Source: an uncultured Acidobacteriota bacterium
Lineage (GTDB): Bacteria > Acidobacteriota > Terriglobia > Bryobacterales > Bryobacteraceae
Assembly: GCA_902826685.1 (NCBI GenBank)
Contig: CADEFT010000025.1
Span: 1-64,000, forward strand
Length of the DNA: 64,000 bases
Direction: 5' to 3'
The notes below the pieces were generated by a model. That model was given only the letters and a program-made list of their open reading frames with translations. It made no database searches and had not been told where the DNA came from. The translations under genes were made by a program, and so were the position numbers. Shown here piece after piece: positions 35,986 to 43,504 of this stretch; within the stretch, counting starts at the first letter, position 1; every line of letters begins with the position of its first letter.

Positions 35986-37014
35986 GTGCCATCCCTCAAA
36001 ATCAGTGAACTGGCCCGGCGGCTTGGCTGTACTGCCGCCGGCGACACCGATCTCGAAATCACGGGCGTCGCCGGTATCGAGCAGGCCGGACCGGGCCACC
36101 TCACCTTTCTGGCCAACACCAAGTACGCGCCCAAAGCGAAGCTCACCAAGGCCGGTGCGATGCTGGTGGAAAAGCCGGTGGCCGGACTCGAGCTGACGTT
36201 CCTGATTTCGAAAAATCCCTACCTCGATTTCGCCCGCGCCCTGGAATTTTTCTATAAACCGCCCGCGCCCGGGCACGGCATTCATCCCACCGCCGTCATC
36301 GCTCCTTCGGCCCACATCGGCGACAACGCGTCGATCGGCGCCTATTCGGTCATCGGCGACGATGTGGTGATCGGCCGCAACGCCAGCATTCATCCACACG
36401 TGGTGATCTATGCGGGCGCGCGGATCGGCGACGATTTCACCGCCCATTCGAATGCGGTGGTGCGCGAGTTCTGCCAGATCGGCAACCGCGTGATTCTTCA
36501 GAACGGGGCGGTCGTCGGCGGCGACGGCTACGGCTTCGCCAAGCAGGCCGACGGCACCCACTACAAGATCGTGCAATCGGGCGTCGCCGTGCTCGAAGAC
36601 GATGTCGAGATTCAAACCAACACCGCCATCGACCGCGCCTCGATCGGGGAAACACGCGTCAAACGCGGCGCCAAGATCGACAACCTGGTGCAGATCGGCC
36701 ATGGCTCGGTCGTGGGCGAAGACAACATCATCTGCTCGCAGGTGGGACTGGCGGGGTCGACGATTCTCGAAAAAAGCGTGCTGCTCGCCGGGCAGGTGGG
36801 CATCTCCGGCCACCTGACCGTCCACGATAACGCCGTGGTGTACGCCCAGAGCGGAGTGGGCCACGATGTACCAAAGGGTGCGGTCATCTCCGGCTCGCCC
36901 GCCTACGATGCACGCCAGTGGCTTCGTACCATTACCGCCCTGCCCAAGCTGCCCGAATTGGTACGCGCCGTGCGGCACCTGCAAGAGGAAGGCACGGCGG
37001 AGTCCAAGCCATAG
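35986..37014 (+). CDS. lpxD: UDP-3-O-(3-hydroxyacyl)glucosamine N-acyltransferase
   Basis: This 342-residue protein has the LpxD N-terminal domain ('ISELARRLGCTAAGD') and a left-handed beta-helix of hexapeptide repeats. The catalytic His is in 'VQIGHGSVVGED', and a C-terminal helix follows. LpxD adds the N-linked acyl chain in lipid A synthesis, implying a lipopolysaccharide-bearing cell. The start is GTG at 35986, 19 bp after the caspase gene. No other lpx gene is in the window. Confidence 0.93.
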   Translation: MPSLKISELARRLGCTAAGDTDLEITGVAGIEQAGPGHLTFLANTKYAPKAKLTKAGAMLVEKPVAGLELTFLISKNPYLDFARALEFFYKPPAPGHGIHPTAVIAPSAHIGDNASIGAYSVIGDDVVIGRNASIHPHVVIYAGARIGDDFTAHSNAVVREFCQIGNRVILQNGAVVGGDGYGFAKQADGTHYKIVQSGVAVLEDDVEIQTNTAIDRASIGETRVKRGAKIDNLVQIGHGSVVGEDNIICSQVGLAGSTILEKSVLLAGQVGISGHLTVHDNAVVYAQSGVGHDVPKGAVISGSPAYDARQWLRTITALPKLPELVRAVRHLQEEGTAESKP

Positions 37015-37117
37015 CCAATTCTCCTAAAATTACCAGTAGTATTGTGATACAAAATACAATGTATTGAATTCTTAATTACTTTTTAGTCTAGAATAGAGAG
37101 GCCCGCTTGGTCCTACC
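37015..37117 (+). promoter_or_regulatory. AT-rich promoter region of the ACP/ligase/decarboxylase cluster
   Basis: This 103-bp gap is strikingly AT-rich for this genome. It holds a short imperfect palindrome CAAT-GT-ATTG and a TAGAAT -10-like box at 37089-37094, 24 bp before the GTG of the next gene. A convincing -35 is not visible. It marks the start of a separate transcript and could bind a regulator or nucleoid protein. Confidence 0.45.
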
Positions 37118-37966
37118 GTGCTCACGCCCATCGACGCCTCTACCACTCCCGCCGCGCTTGACCTGCTGGCAGCCGGTTTTCCGGCCCGTTCCACCGACTA
37201 TTGGGTCAATGCTTTCCGTAATATACGGCAGTTTGGCGGCAACGAGGAAGCGGGCGTTCCGGCAGGCTATCTGCTGAACGAAGGGGCGGGATTCGCGGGC
37301 GTCGTGCTGACCCCGGCCAGCGTGCGGCGCAAGCCGGATGGCACCGTTGAAAAAGTAGTGAATCTCGCCAGCTGGTACATGAAACCGGAGCAGCGCTGGC
37401 GCGCGCCGGTGATGATGCGGACGCTGCTTCGCCAGCCGGACTGCGTCTTCACCGACCTGACACCGACAGCCCCGGTGCAGCGGATGCTGACGGCGTTCGG
37501 ATTCCGGCAATTGACCGCCGGAGTCACGGTCAATGTGCTGACGACGGCCGCGCTGCGATGGGGTTCCGGCGGCGAACTGATCGATCTCGAAGAGGCGCCG
37601 GAGAGCGGCATGGACCCGGCGGCGCGGTCCCTGCTCGCCGCACACCGGCCATTCGATTGTCTGGCGGCGGCCATGCGCCACGAAGGCCGCTGGCATCCTC
37701 TGCTGTTCAAGTACCGGCGCCTGCTGAAACTGCCGGCGGCGGTGCTGATCTATTCCGAATGCAACGCCGCGCTTTACCGGAACCTGGGGGCGGTGGCCCG
37801 TTACCTTCTTCGACGGGGAAGACTGCTGCTGGTGTTGGATATGCCGCTGGCGGCGCGGGCGCCGGGCTGGCAGCGGGTGGCCAAGACGCCGCGCTTTGCC
37901 AGGGGCGGTGTCTTTGAAGGACGCACGGATCACGCGGGCTCGGAATTGGCGCTTTTCGATTGGTAA
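37118..37966 (+). CDS. GNAT-like acyltransferase of the ACP cluster
   Basis: This 282-residue protein begins at GTG 37118. The N-terminal half has a GNAT-like pattern ('NEGAGFAGVVLTP', 'LASWYMKPEQRWRAPVMM', 'VQRMLTAFGFRQLTAG'), as in acetyl/acyl-CoA N-acyltransferases. The C-terminal half is basic and ends 'LALFDW'. Twelve bp later comes an acyl carrier protein, so it may use an ACP-bound acyl donor. The family assignment is from fold pattern only. Confidence 0.6.
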   Translation: MLTPIDASTTPAALDLLAAGFPARSTDYWVNAFRNIRQFGGNEEAGVPAGYLLNEGAGFAGVVLTPASVRRKPDGTVEKVVNLASWYMKPEQRWRAPVMMRTLLRQPDCVFTDLTPTAPVQRMLTAFGFRQLTAGVTVNVLTTAALRWGSGGELIDLEEAPESGMDPAARSLLAAHRPFDCLAAAMRHEGRWHPLLFKYRRLLKLPAAVLIYSECNAALYRNLGAVARYLLRRGRLLLVLDMPLAARAPGWQRVAKTPRFARGGVFEGRTDHAGSELALFDW

Positions 37967-37978
37967 AAGGAGACTTTG

Positions 37979-38245
37979 ATGCAGGCCATCGACGTGGAAA
38001 CGAGAGCGATCGAAGCCATCTGCGCGCACCTCGGCCGCAGCGGACCGGCGGGTGCGGCGCGGAACCTGACCGCCGATTCGCCGCTGCTCAACTCGGGGAT
38101 TCTCGATTCGCTGGGCATCCTGCAGTTGATGACGCATCTGGCGGAAACCCTGCAGGTCGAGATCGGCGACGAGGATTTCGTTCCCGGGAATTTCGAAACC
38201 ATCGGCAGCCTGGCGCGGCTGGTGTCGGAAAGACAACGGCTCTAG
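37979..38245 (+). CDS. Acyl carrier protein
   Basis: This 88-residue ACP has the phosphopantetheine-attachment motif 'GILDSLGILQLMTHL' with acceptor S44. The ATG at 37979 follows AAAGGAG by six bases; an in-frame TTG just upstream is not needed. It differs from the fatty-acid AcpP ('DSLDTVEL') and sits directly before an acyl-AMP ligase, so it is a dedicated carrier for this cluster. Confidence 0.88.
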   Translation: MQAIDVETRAIEAICAHLGRSGPAGAARNLTADSPLLNSGILDSLGILQLMTHLAETLQVEIGDEDFVPGNFETIGSLARLVSERQRL

Positions 38246-38251
38246 CACCGA

Positions 38252-39754
38252 ATGCAGAGCCCTTACCTGCTTCACCACCTGCTCGACAACGGCGCCGATG
38301 AGGGCCGGGAAGCCATCGTTAGCGAAAACGCGAAACGAACCCACGGAGAGCTTCGGCTCGCGGCCCGGAATCTGGCCGCCCGGCTTCGCGCCGCCGGTGT
38401 CGAACGCGGCGGACGCGTGGCGATCCTGCTGCCCAAAAGCTTCGAGGAATGCGCGGCTATTTTCGCCGCCAGCCTGGCCAACGCGGTGTTCGTGCCAATC
38501 AATCCGGTGCTGCGTCCGAATCAGGTACGCCATATTCTGGAGGATTCCGGTGCCTCGGCGCTGGTGACCGATGCCGCGAGGCTGGCCGGTCTCGAGGGAC
38601 CGTTGAACGGGCTGCGCCTGGTGATGGCCGACGAGCCGTGGAGCGGGCCGGAGACGCCGCCCGGCCCCGAAGCCATTGGCGAGGATCTGGCCGCGATCCT
38701 CTACACCTCCGGCTCCACGGGACGCCCGAAGGGCGTGATGCTGAGCCATCGCAATCTATTGGCCGGCACGCGCATCGTACGCACCTATCTCGGCATCACG
38801 CCGCAAGAGCGCATTCTTTCGCTGCTGCCGTTCAGCTTCGACTATGGGTTGAATCAACTGCTGACGGCGGTGGAACAGGGAGCCTGCCTGGTCCTGCTGC
38901 AATTCCGCTTCGGCGACGAGATTGTGAAGGCGTTGAGCGCCCATCGCATCACCGGGCTGGCGGGTGTGCCGACGATCTGGGCGATCCTGACGCGAGCCGC
39001 GCCGAGCCTGGCACGCACCGGGCTGCCTCACCTGCGCTATATCACCAACTCGGGCGGCGCCGTCCCCGCCGCTACCGTCGAGCGGCTGCGCCAATTGCTG
39101 CCCTCCACGCGCATCTTCCTGATGTATGGGTTGACCGAAGCGTTCCGCTCCACCTTTCTGCCTCCGGAAGAAATCGAGCGGCGGCCGACTTCGATCGGCA
39201 AAGCGATTCCGGAGTGCGAAGTGTTTCCGGTAACGGCCGACGGACGCCGCGCCAAGCCGGGCGAGCCCGGCGTACTGGTGCATCGCGGCCCGACGGTTTC
39301 GCTGGGGTATTGGAACCGGCCGGAAGATACGGCGCGCGTTCTGCGGCCTAATCCCTTCCAGCCCGCCACGGCCGGAGGCGATACGGTCTGCTGGTCGGGC
39401 GATCTGGTCACCGAAGACGAAGAAGGGTTTCTCTATTTCGTGGCGCGCGAGGACGCCATGATCAAGTCGGCGGGTTTCCGCATCAGCCCCACCGAAGTGG
39501 AGGAAGTTCTGATGGCGGGCGGCGGCTTGCAGCAGGTGGCGGCCATTGGCGTGCCCGATGAATGGGTGGGCCAGAAACTGGTGGCCGTGGCGGTGGCCGT
39601 ATCGCCCGATGTGGACACGGCGAAGATCCTTCGCGAAGCGGCGGCCCGGCTGCCGCCGCACATGGTGCCGGCGCGGATCGAACTGGTGGATTCGCTTCCG
39701 GCCAATCCCAATGGCAAGGTCGACTATAAGCGGCTGGTGGCCGAGCGTTCATGA
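38252..39754 (+). CDS. AMP-forming acyl ligase, exosortase A-associated type
   Basis: This 500-residue adenylating enzyme has the ANL core motifs 'LYTSGSTGRPKGVMLSH', 'MYGLTEAFRSTFLPP', 'WSGDLVTEDEEGFLYFVARED' (in part) and the catalytic Lys in 'NPNGKVDYKRL'. It would activate a carboxylic acid and load it on the neighbouring ACP. The combination with ACP and a type III PLP decarboxylase matches the accessory genes of exosortase-A/PEP-CTERM loci. It overlaps the decarboxylase by ATGA. Confidence 0.88.
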   Translation: MQSPYLLHHLLDNGADEGREAIVSENAKRTHGELRLAARNLAARLRAAGVERGGRVAILLPKSFEECAAIFAASLANAVFVPINPVLRPNQVRHILEDSGASALVTDAARLAGLEGPLNGLRLVMADEPWSGPETPPGPEAIGEDLAAILYTSGSTGRPKGVMLSHRNLLAGTRIVRTYLGITPQERILSLLPFSFDYGLNQLLTAVEQGACLVLLQFRFGDEIVKALSAHRITGLAGVPTIWAILTRAAPSLARTGLPHLRYITNSGGAVPAATVERLRQLLPSTRIFLMYGLTEAFRSTFLPPEEIERRPTSIGKAIPECEVFPVTADGRRAKPGEPGVLVHRGPTVSLGYWNRPEDTARVLRPNPFQPATAGGDTVCWSGDLVTEDEEGFLYFVAREDAMIKSAGFRISPTEVEEVLMAGGGLQQVAAIGVPDEWVGQKLVAVAVAVSPDVDTAKILREAAARLPPHMVPARIELVDSLPANPNGKVDYKRLVAERS

Positions 39755-40992
39755 CGCTGCCCTACGGCGAACTCGCCGCGCGCTACGGCACTCCGCTTTA
39801 TGTCTACGATGCGGATTCGATGCGGCAGACCTACCTCCGGCTGGCGCGGGCCATGGCGGGCTTTGCCGAAGTCTATTACTCGATCAAGGCGAATCCCAAT
39901 CCGGAAGTGGCGCGGGTGTTCGTCGAGTTGGGCGCGGGACTCGAAGTCGCCTCGGGCGGCGAGTTCGACGCGGCCCGCGCGGCCGGCTGCGCGCCATCGC
40001 GGATCCTGTTTGCCGGGCCGGGCAAGGGCGCCGATGAGTTGGAACATACCATCCGCGCGGGCGCCGGCGAGATTCATCTGGAGTCGTTTGAAGAGATCGA
40101 GCATGTGGCCCGCATCGGGCGCGCGGCCGGAAGGCGCGTACCGGTGGCGATTCGCATCAACCCGTCGGCGGCGGCTCTAGGCGGTGCGATGCGCATGGGC
40201 GGCAAGCCCGCTCCGTTTGGCTTCGACGAAGAGATTCTCGAGACGGTGCTATCGGCGGTCGACTCGCACGATGCGCTCGATCTGGCTGGTATTCACCTGT
40301 TCGCGGGAACGCAGATTCTGGATGCCGCGGTGCTGCTCAACCAGTGGCGCCATGCGATGGAGATCGCGGGCCGCCTCGGGAGGCCGCTGCGCACGATCGA
40401 CCTTGGCGGCGGGCTCGGCATTCCTTATTTCGCGGGCGAGGCGGCACTCGATCTGGAGGCGCTGCAGCGGGGCTTGTCCTCCCTCGGTCGGCACGGCGCG
40501 CGTGTGATCATCGAGCCGGGACGCTACCTCACGGCGGAAGCGGGCGTGTATCTCATGGCCGTGCGGGCCGTGAAGCGATCGCGCGGGACGCGGTTCATCG
40601 TCACCGACGGCGGCATGCATCATCACCTGGCGGCTTCGGGCAACCTGGGCCAGGTGATCAAGCGCGATTACCCGATCGTGTCCACGCGCCTCGATGCCGG
40701 GCCATGCTCGCCGGCGGTGGTGGCCGGTCCGCTTTGCACACCGCTCGACACGCTGGGCCGCCAGACGATGCTGCCCGAGGTGCGGGAAGGCGATTTGCTG
40801 GCGGTGTTGAAATCCGGCGCCTACGGGCTGACGGCGAGTCCCACCGGATTCCTGAGTCATCCCACACCGGCCGAAGTGCTGGTCTCCGGCGGCCGCGATC
40901 GCCTGATCCGGGCGCGCGGGGCTACTTCAGCGGGCGCAGACGAACGTTACGGAACTCGATGGGATTCTCTTTCTGGCACTGGAATCCGATGA
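39751..40992 (+). CDS. Type III-fold PLP decarboxylase, exosortase A-system type
   Basis: This 413-residue protein has the alanine-racemase-like barrel of ornithine/diaminopimelate decarboxylases. The PLP lysine is K46 in 'VYYSIKANPNPEVA', with 'HLFAGTQ', 'DLGGGLGIPY', 'EPGRYLTAEAG' and the C-terminal active-site 'AGPLCTPLD'. The substrate (a basic amino acid or a carrier-bound one) is not predictable. The last 25 or so residues read antisense to a convergent gene and are unlike the family, so the native stop may be lost. Confidence 0.87.
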   Translation: MTLPYGELAARYGTPLYVYDADSMRQTYLRLARAMAGFAEVYYSIKANPNPEVARVFVELGAGLEVASGGEFDAARAAGCAPSRILFAGPGKGADELEHTIRAGAGEIHLESFEEIEHVARIGRAAGRRVPVAIRINPSAAALGGAMRMGGKPAPFGFDEEILETVLSAVDSHDALDLAGIHLFAGTQILDAAVLLNQWRHAMEIAGRLGRPLRTIDLGGGLGIPYFAGEAALDLEALQRGLSSLGRHGARVIIEPGRYLTAEAGVYLMAVRAVKRSRGTRFIVTDGGMHHHLAASGNLGQVIKRDYPIVSTRLDAGPCSPAVVAGPLCTPLDTLGRQTMLPEVREGDLLAVLKSGAYGLTASPTGFLSHPTPAEVLVSGGRDRLIRARGATSAGADERYGTRWDSLSGTGIR

Positions 40993-41482
40993 CGCCCGAA
41001 AGATGCTTGGAGTCGTGGACATCGAGCAGCTTCTTCTTGTTGAGGACGATCATGATGTGATCGCCTTTGGCGGTGATCTCATACCGGTTCCACTTTTCGC
41101 CCATGATCTTGACCGGCGCCGCTTTGGCGGTTTCCACAAGGCTGCCGGTGAGGAAGCCGGCGGGCTGGTAATCCCAGATCTGCAATTCGTAGCCGGTCTT
41201 GTGCGGCTCGCCTTCCTTTTGAGAGCGCAGAAAGATTCCGCTGTTGACCTTGGCCGAGCCGCGAAATTCGAGTGTGAGTTCGAAATCCGTAAATGACTGC
41301 GACGTGCTCAGCCAGCCGGGTACGGTGCCGGGGCAGGAGATGGCGCCGCCGACCACGCTCCAGTTGCCGGTGGTCTTGGGATCGAAGGTGGTGCGCGCGT
41401 CCCAGCCGTTGAGAGTCTTGCCGTCGAAAAGCGGCATCCAGGATTGGGCGGCGAGCGTGGCAGCGAAGAGTAGGGAGATCAT
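40922..41482 (-). CDS. Secreted DUF1080 (3-keto-disaccharide hydrolase-like) protein
   Basis: This 186-residue protein has a signal peptide ('MISLLFAATLAAQ') and the DUF1080 hallmark 'PLFDGKTLNGWD'. It also has 'DFELTLEFRG', 'NSGIFLRSQ' and a closing 'GVIGFQCQKENPIEFRNVRLRPLK'-type strand (in part). The fold is concanavalin-like; some members hydrolyse 3-keto-glycosides. The family is expanded in Acidobacteria and Planctomycetes. It overlaps the decarboxylase convergently by 71 bp. Confidence 0.9.
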   Translation of the reverse strand: MISLLFAATLAAQSWMPLFDGKTLNGWDARTTFDPKTTGNWSVVGGAISCPGTVPGWLSTSQSFTDFELTLEFRGSAKVNSGIFLRSQKEGEPHKTGYELQIWDYQPAGFLTGSLVETAKAAPVKIMGEKWNRYEITAKGDHIMIVLNKKKLLDVHDSKHLSGVIGFQCQKENPIEFRNVRLRPLK

Positions 41483-41558
41483 ACGAACCTTTATTCCACT
41501 CCTTGCAAGGTTCCGGTGTCAATCGGCGGCCGTCACGTGTGTTAGCTTGACGGGTGCG

Positions 41559-42035
41559 ATGCGGAGTGCAATGGCGATTTCAAGCGGCGCGCTGGCGCTG
41601 CTGCTGGCCGGTTGTGGAGAGCAACCGGCGCCGAAAGCGGTTCCGGTAACGCCACCGGCCGCCGTGGTGAAGCCGGCCGACGAGAGCCGGCGGTTTCCGT
41701 TGAAGGACCGCACGGGCACGATGGTGGTGCAGGAGAAACTGCTGGGGCACGATTTTCTGCCAGGCGGCAATGTGGCCACCTATGAGCGCGGGGCGAAGAA
41801 GTACAAGCTGTTTTTGATCCGGCTGGGCGACGCGACCAAGGCGGGGATTCTACTGCTCGACTACAAGACGCGGCTGAAGGACGCCAAATTCGTGGCCAGT
41901 TTCGGCGGCTATTTCGGCGGCGACGACGGCAAGCCCGTGTTCGTCTTTTCGAAGAACGAGTGGCTGATGGGCGTGCAGGGGCTGGAGCAGAAGGAAGCCG
42001 ACGCGGTGGCGCGGGAATTTGCCGGGCGGTTGTAG
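41559..42035 (+). CDS. Putative lipoprotein, unknown
   Basis: From the ATG at 41559 (or 41571) this is a 158-residue protein with lipobox 'LALLLAGCGEQ' and a Pro/Val-rich linker. A compact C-terminal domain follows ('KLFLIRLGDATKAGILLLDYK', in part; 'SFGGYFGGDDGKPVFVF'). A longer open frame upstream overlaps the divergent DUF1080 gene and is rejected. It is 12 bp before the RraA-like gene. Confidence 0.65.
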   Translation: MRSAMAISSGALALLLAGCGEQPAPKAVPVTPPAAVVKPADESRRFPLKDRTGTMVVQEKLLGHDFLPGGNVATYERGAKKYKLFLIRLGDATKAGILLLDYKTRLKDAKFVASFGGYFGGDDGKPVFVFSKNEWLMGVQGLEQKEADAVAREFAGRL

Positions 42036-42047
42036 GATGATGAGGCC

Positions 42048-42935
42048 ATGCGACTCGCCGCCTGCTTTCTGCTGATCTCTGGCGCGCTGGCTCCGGCTCA
42101 CGCCCAGTTGTTCCGGCTCACGCGCGAACAGATGATCCAATATACGGCCAAGAATCCGTTCGAGCGGTTTCCGGATGGCCGTCCCAAGGTCGACGACAAA
42201 ATCCTGGAGCGCGTCAAAGGGCTCTCACTCGAGGAAGCCTGGGGCATTCTGCGCAGCAAGGGCTACCATCGTCAGTTTGCCGGATGGGATTTTCAGGTGC
42301 TGCATCCGGGACGCAAGCTGGTGGGCCGCGCCGTGACCGCGCAATATCTGCCGGCACGTCCGGACTTCGTGGAAGCTTTGGACGCCGATGCGAAACAGCA
42401 AGGCTTGCCGCGCGGCGAGAATCAAAAGGTCATCGACCGGCTGCAGTTGAACGACGTGCCGGTGATCGATCTGATGGGCGCGGCGCCCGGCCATAACTTC
42501 GGCGGCGACAATCTGCAGGCGGCCATTTATGGTGTGACGCGCACCGGCGCCGTGGTGGACGGAACGATTCGCGACATCGAGGGGATCCACGAACTGCCCA
42601 CGCAGATTTATTTCAAGAAGGCGCACCCGGCCGCCGTGGAAGGCGTAAAGGTGGTGGGCATCAACATTCCGGTAAAGGTGGGCGAAGCCATCGTGCTGCC
42701 GGGCGATGTGGTGCTGGGCGATCGCGAAGGCGTGCTGTTCATTCCTCCGCACCTGGTGCGCGAGATTGTCGACACCGCCGACCGGACCCACATTCACGAC
42801 GAATGGACCAAGGCCAAGTTCCTCACCGGCAAGTACAAGGCAAGCGACCTTTATGGAGGAGCGGGCCTCCCGCCGGAACTGCAGAAAGAGTACGACGAGT
42901 ACAAGAGAAAGCGATTGGCGGAGTTGAACAAGTGA
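42048..42935 (+). CDS. Exported RraA-like family protein
   Basis: This 295-residue protein starts with a signal peptide ('MRLAACFLLISGALAPAHA'). It contains the RraA/dimethylmenaquinone-methyltransferase-like domain: 'GGDNLQAAIYGVTRTGAVVDG' (in part), 'TIRDIEGIHELP' with the substrate-binding Arg-Asp, and 'GDVVLGDREGVLFIPPHL'. Related enzymes are HMG/CHA aldolases or oxaloacetate decarboxylases. Export is unusual for this fold. Its stop overlaps the next GTG (GTGA). Confidence 0.85.
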   Translation: MRLAACFLLISGALAPAHAQLFRLTREQMIQYTAKNPFERFPDGRPKVDDKILERVKGLSLEEAWGILRSKGYHRQFAGWDFQVLHPGRKLVGRAVTAQYLPARPDFVEALDADAKQQGLPRGENQKVIDRLQLNDVPVIDLMGAAPGHNFGGDNLQAAIYGVTRTGAVVDGTIRDIEGIHELPTQIYFKKAHPAAVEGVKVVGINIPVKVGEAIVLPGDVVLGDREGVLFIPPHLVREIVDTADRTHIHDEWTKAKFLTGKYKASDLYGGAGLPPELQKEYDEYKRKRLAELNK

Positions 42936-43504
42936 CGCGCTTCTTTTCCCTATTCCTGATGGCCGCGGCGCTTGCGCCCGCCGAGCAGTTCGTGCTGTTC
43001 GATGTGACGTTCGACTACACCAAGCACGATGCCGATAATTCCACGCCCAGTAAATCGCACTACTACGTGCGCGGCGGCAAGCTGAATCCCGATCGCCCAA
43101 CCGATTGGACGGCACCGGTCGATTACCGCAACGGAACGGTGCATATTCGCGCCGAAGTGATCGACAAGCCGGCGGGCGGAGCGCCTACCACCTGGACCCT
43201 CTGCTACATCCCGAACAAAGGGCAGGGGAACGGCTATGGCTGCACCGGCACTGGTATTTATCGCGAAAAGGGCGTCTATGAGAGCGATGTCAAAATGACT
43301 TCGTTCTGGGAGAACGGCTCCATCGTCTGGTCTGAAGGAATCAAACAGATGGACCTGGTGATCAAGGACGATAGCGGGGGCCGCGGGCATGCGCACAGGC
43401 GGCCCGATGCGGAGAAGTTCTTCCCCACACGCATGCGGATCACGATGGTGCAAGTATCGGCAGGCTCGGCATATGATGCGAGCCTGCTTCCGAAATCAAA
43501 ATAG
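42932..43504 (+). CDS. Secreted protein of unknown function
   Basis: The GTG at 42932 overlaps the RraA-like stop, giving 190 residues with a signal peptide ('MTRFFSLFLMAAALAPAEQ'). The mature part is beta-rich ('FDVTFDYTKHDADNSTP', 'TTWTLCYIPNKGQGNGYGC', 'EKFFPTRMRITMVQVS') with paired Cys. Translational coupling suggests it works with the exported RraA-like protein. It converges with the TonB receptor gene with a 9-bp overlap. No family recognised. Confidence 0.7.
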   Translation: MTRFFSLFLMAAALAPAEQFVLFDVTFDYTKHDADNSTPSKSHYYVRGGKLNPDRPTDWTAPVDYRNGTVHIRAEVIDKPAGGAPTTWTLCYIPNKGQGNGYGCTGTGIYREKGVYESDVKMTSFWENGSIVWSEGIKQMDLVIKDDSGGRGHAHRRPDAEKFFPTRMRITMVQVSAGSAYDASLLPKSK

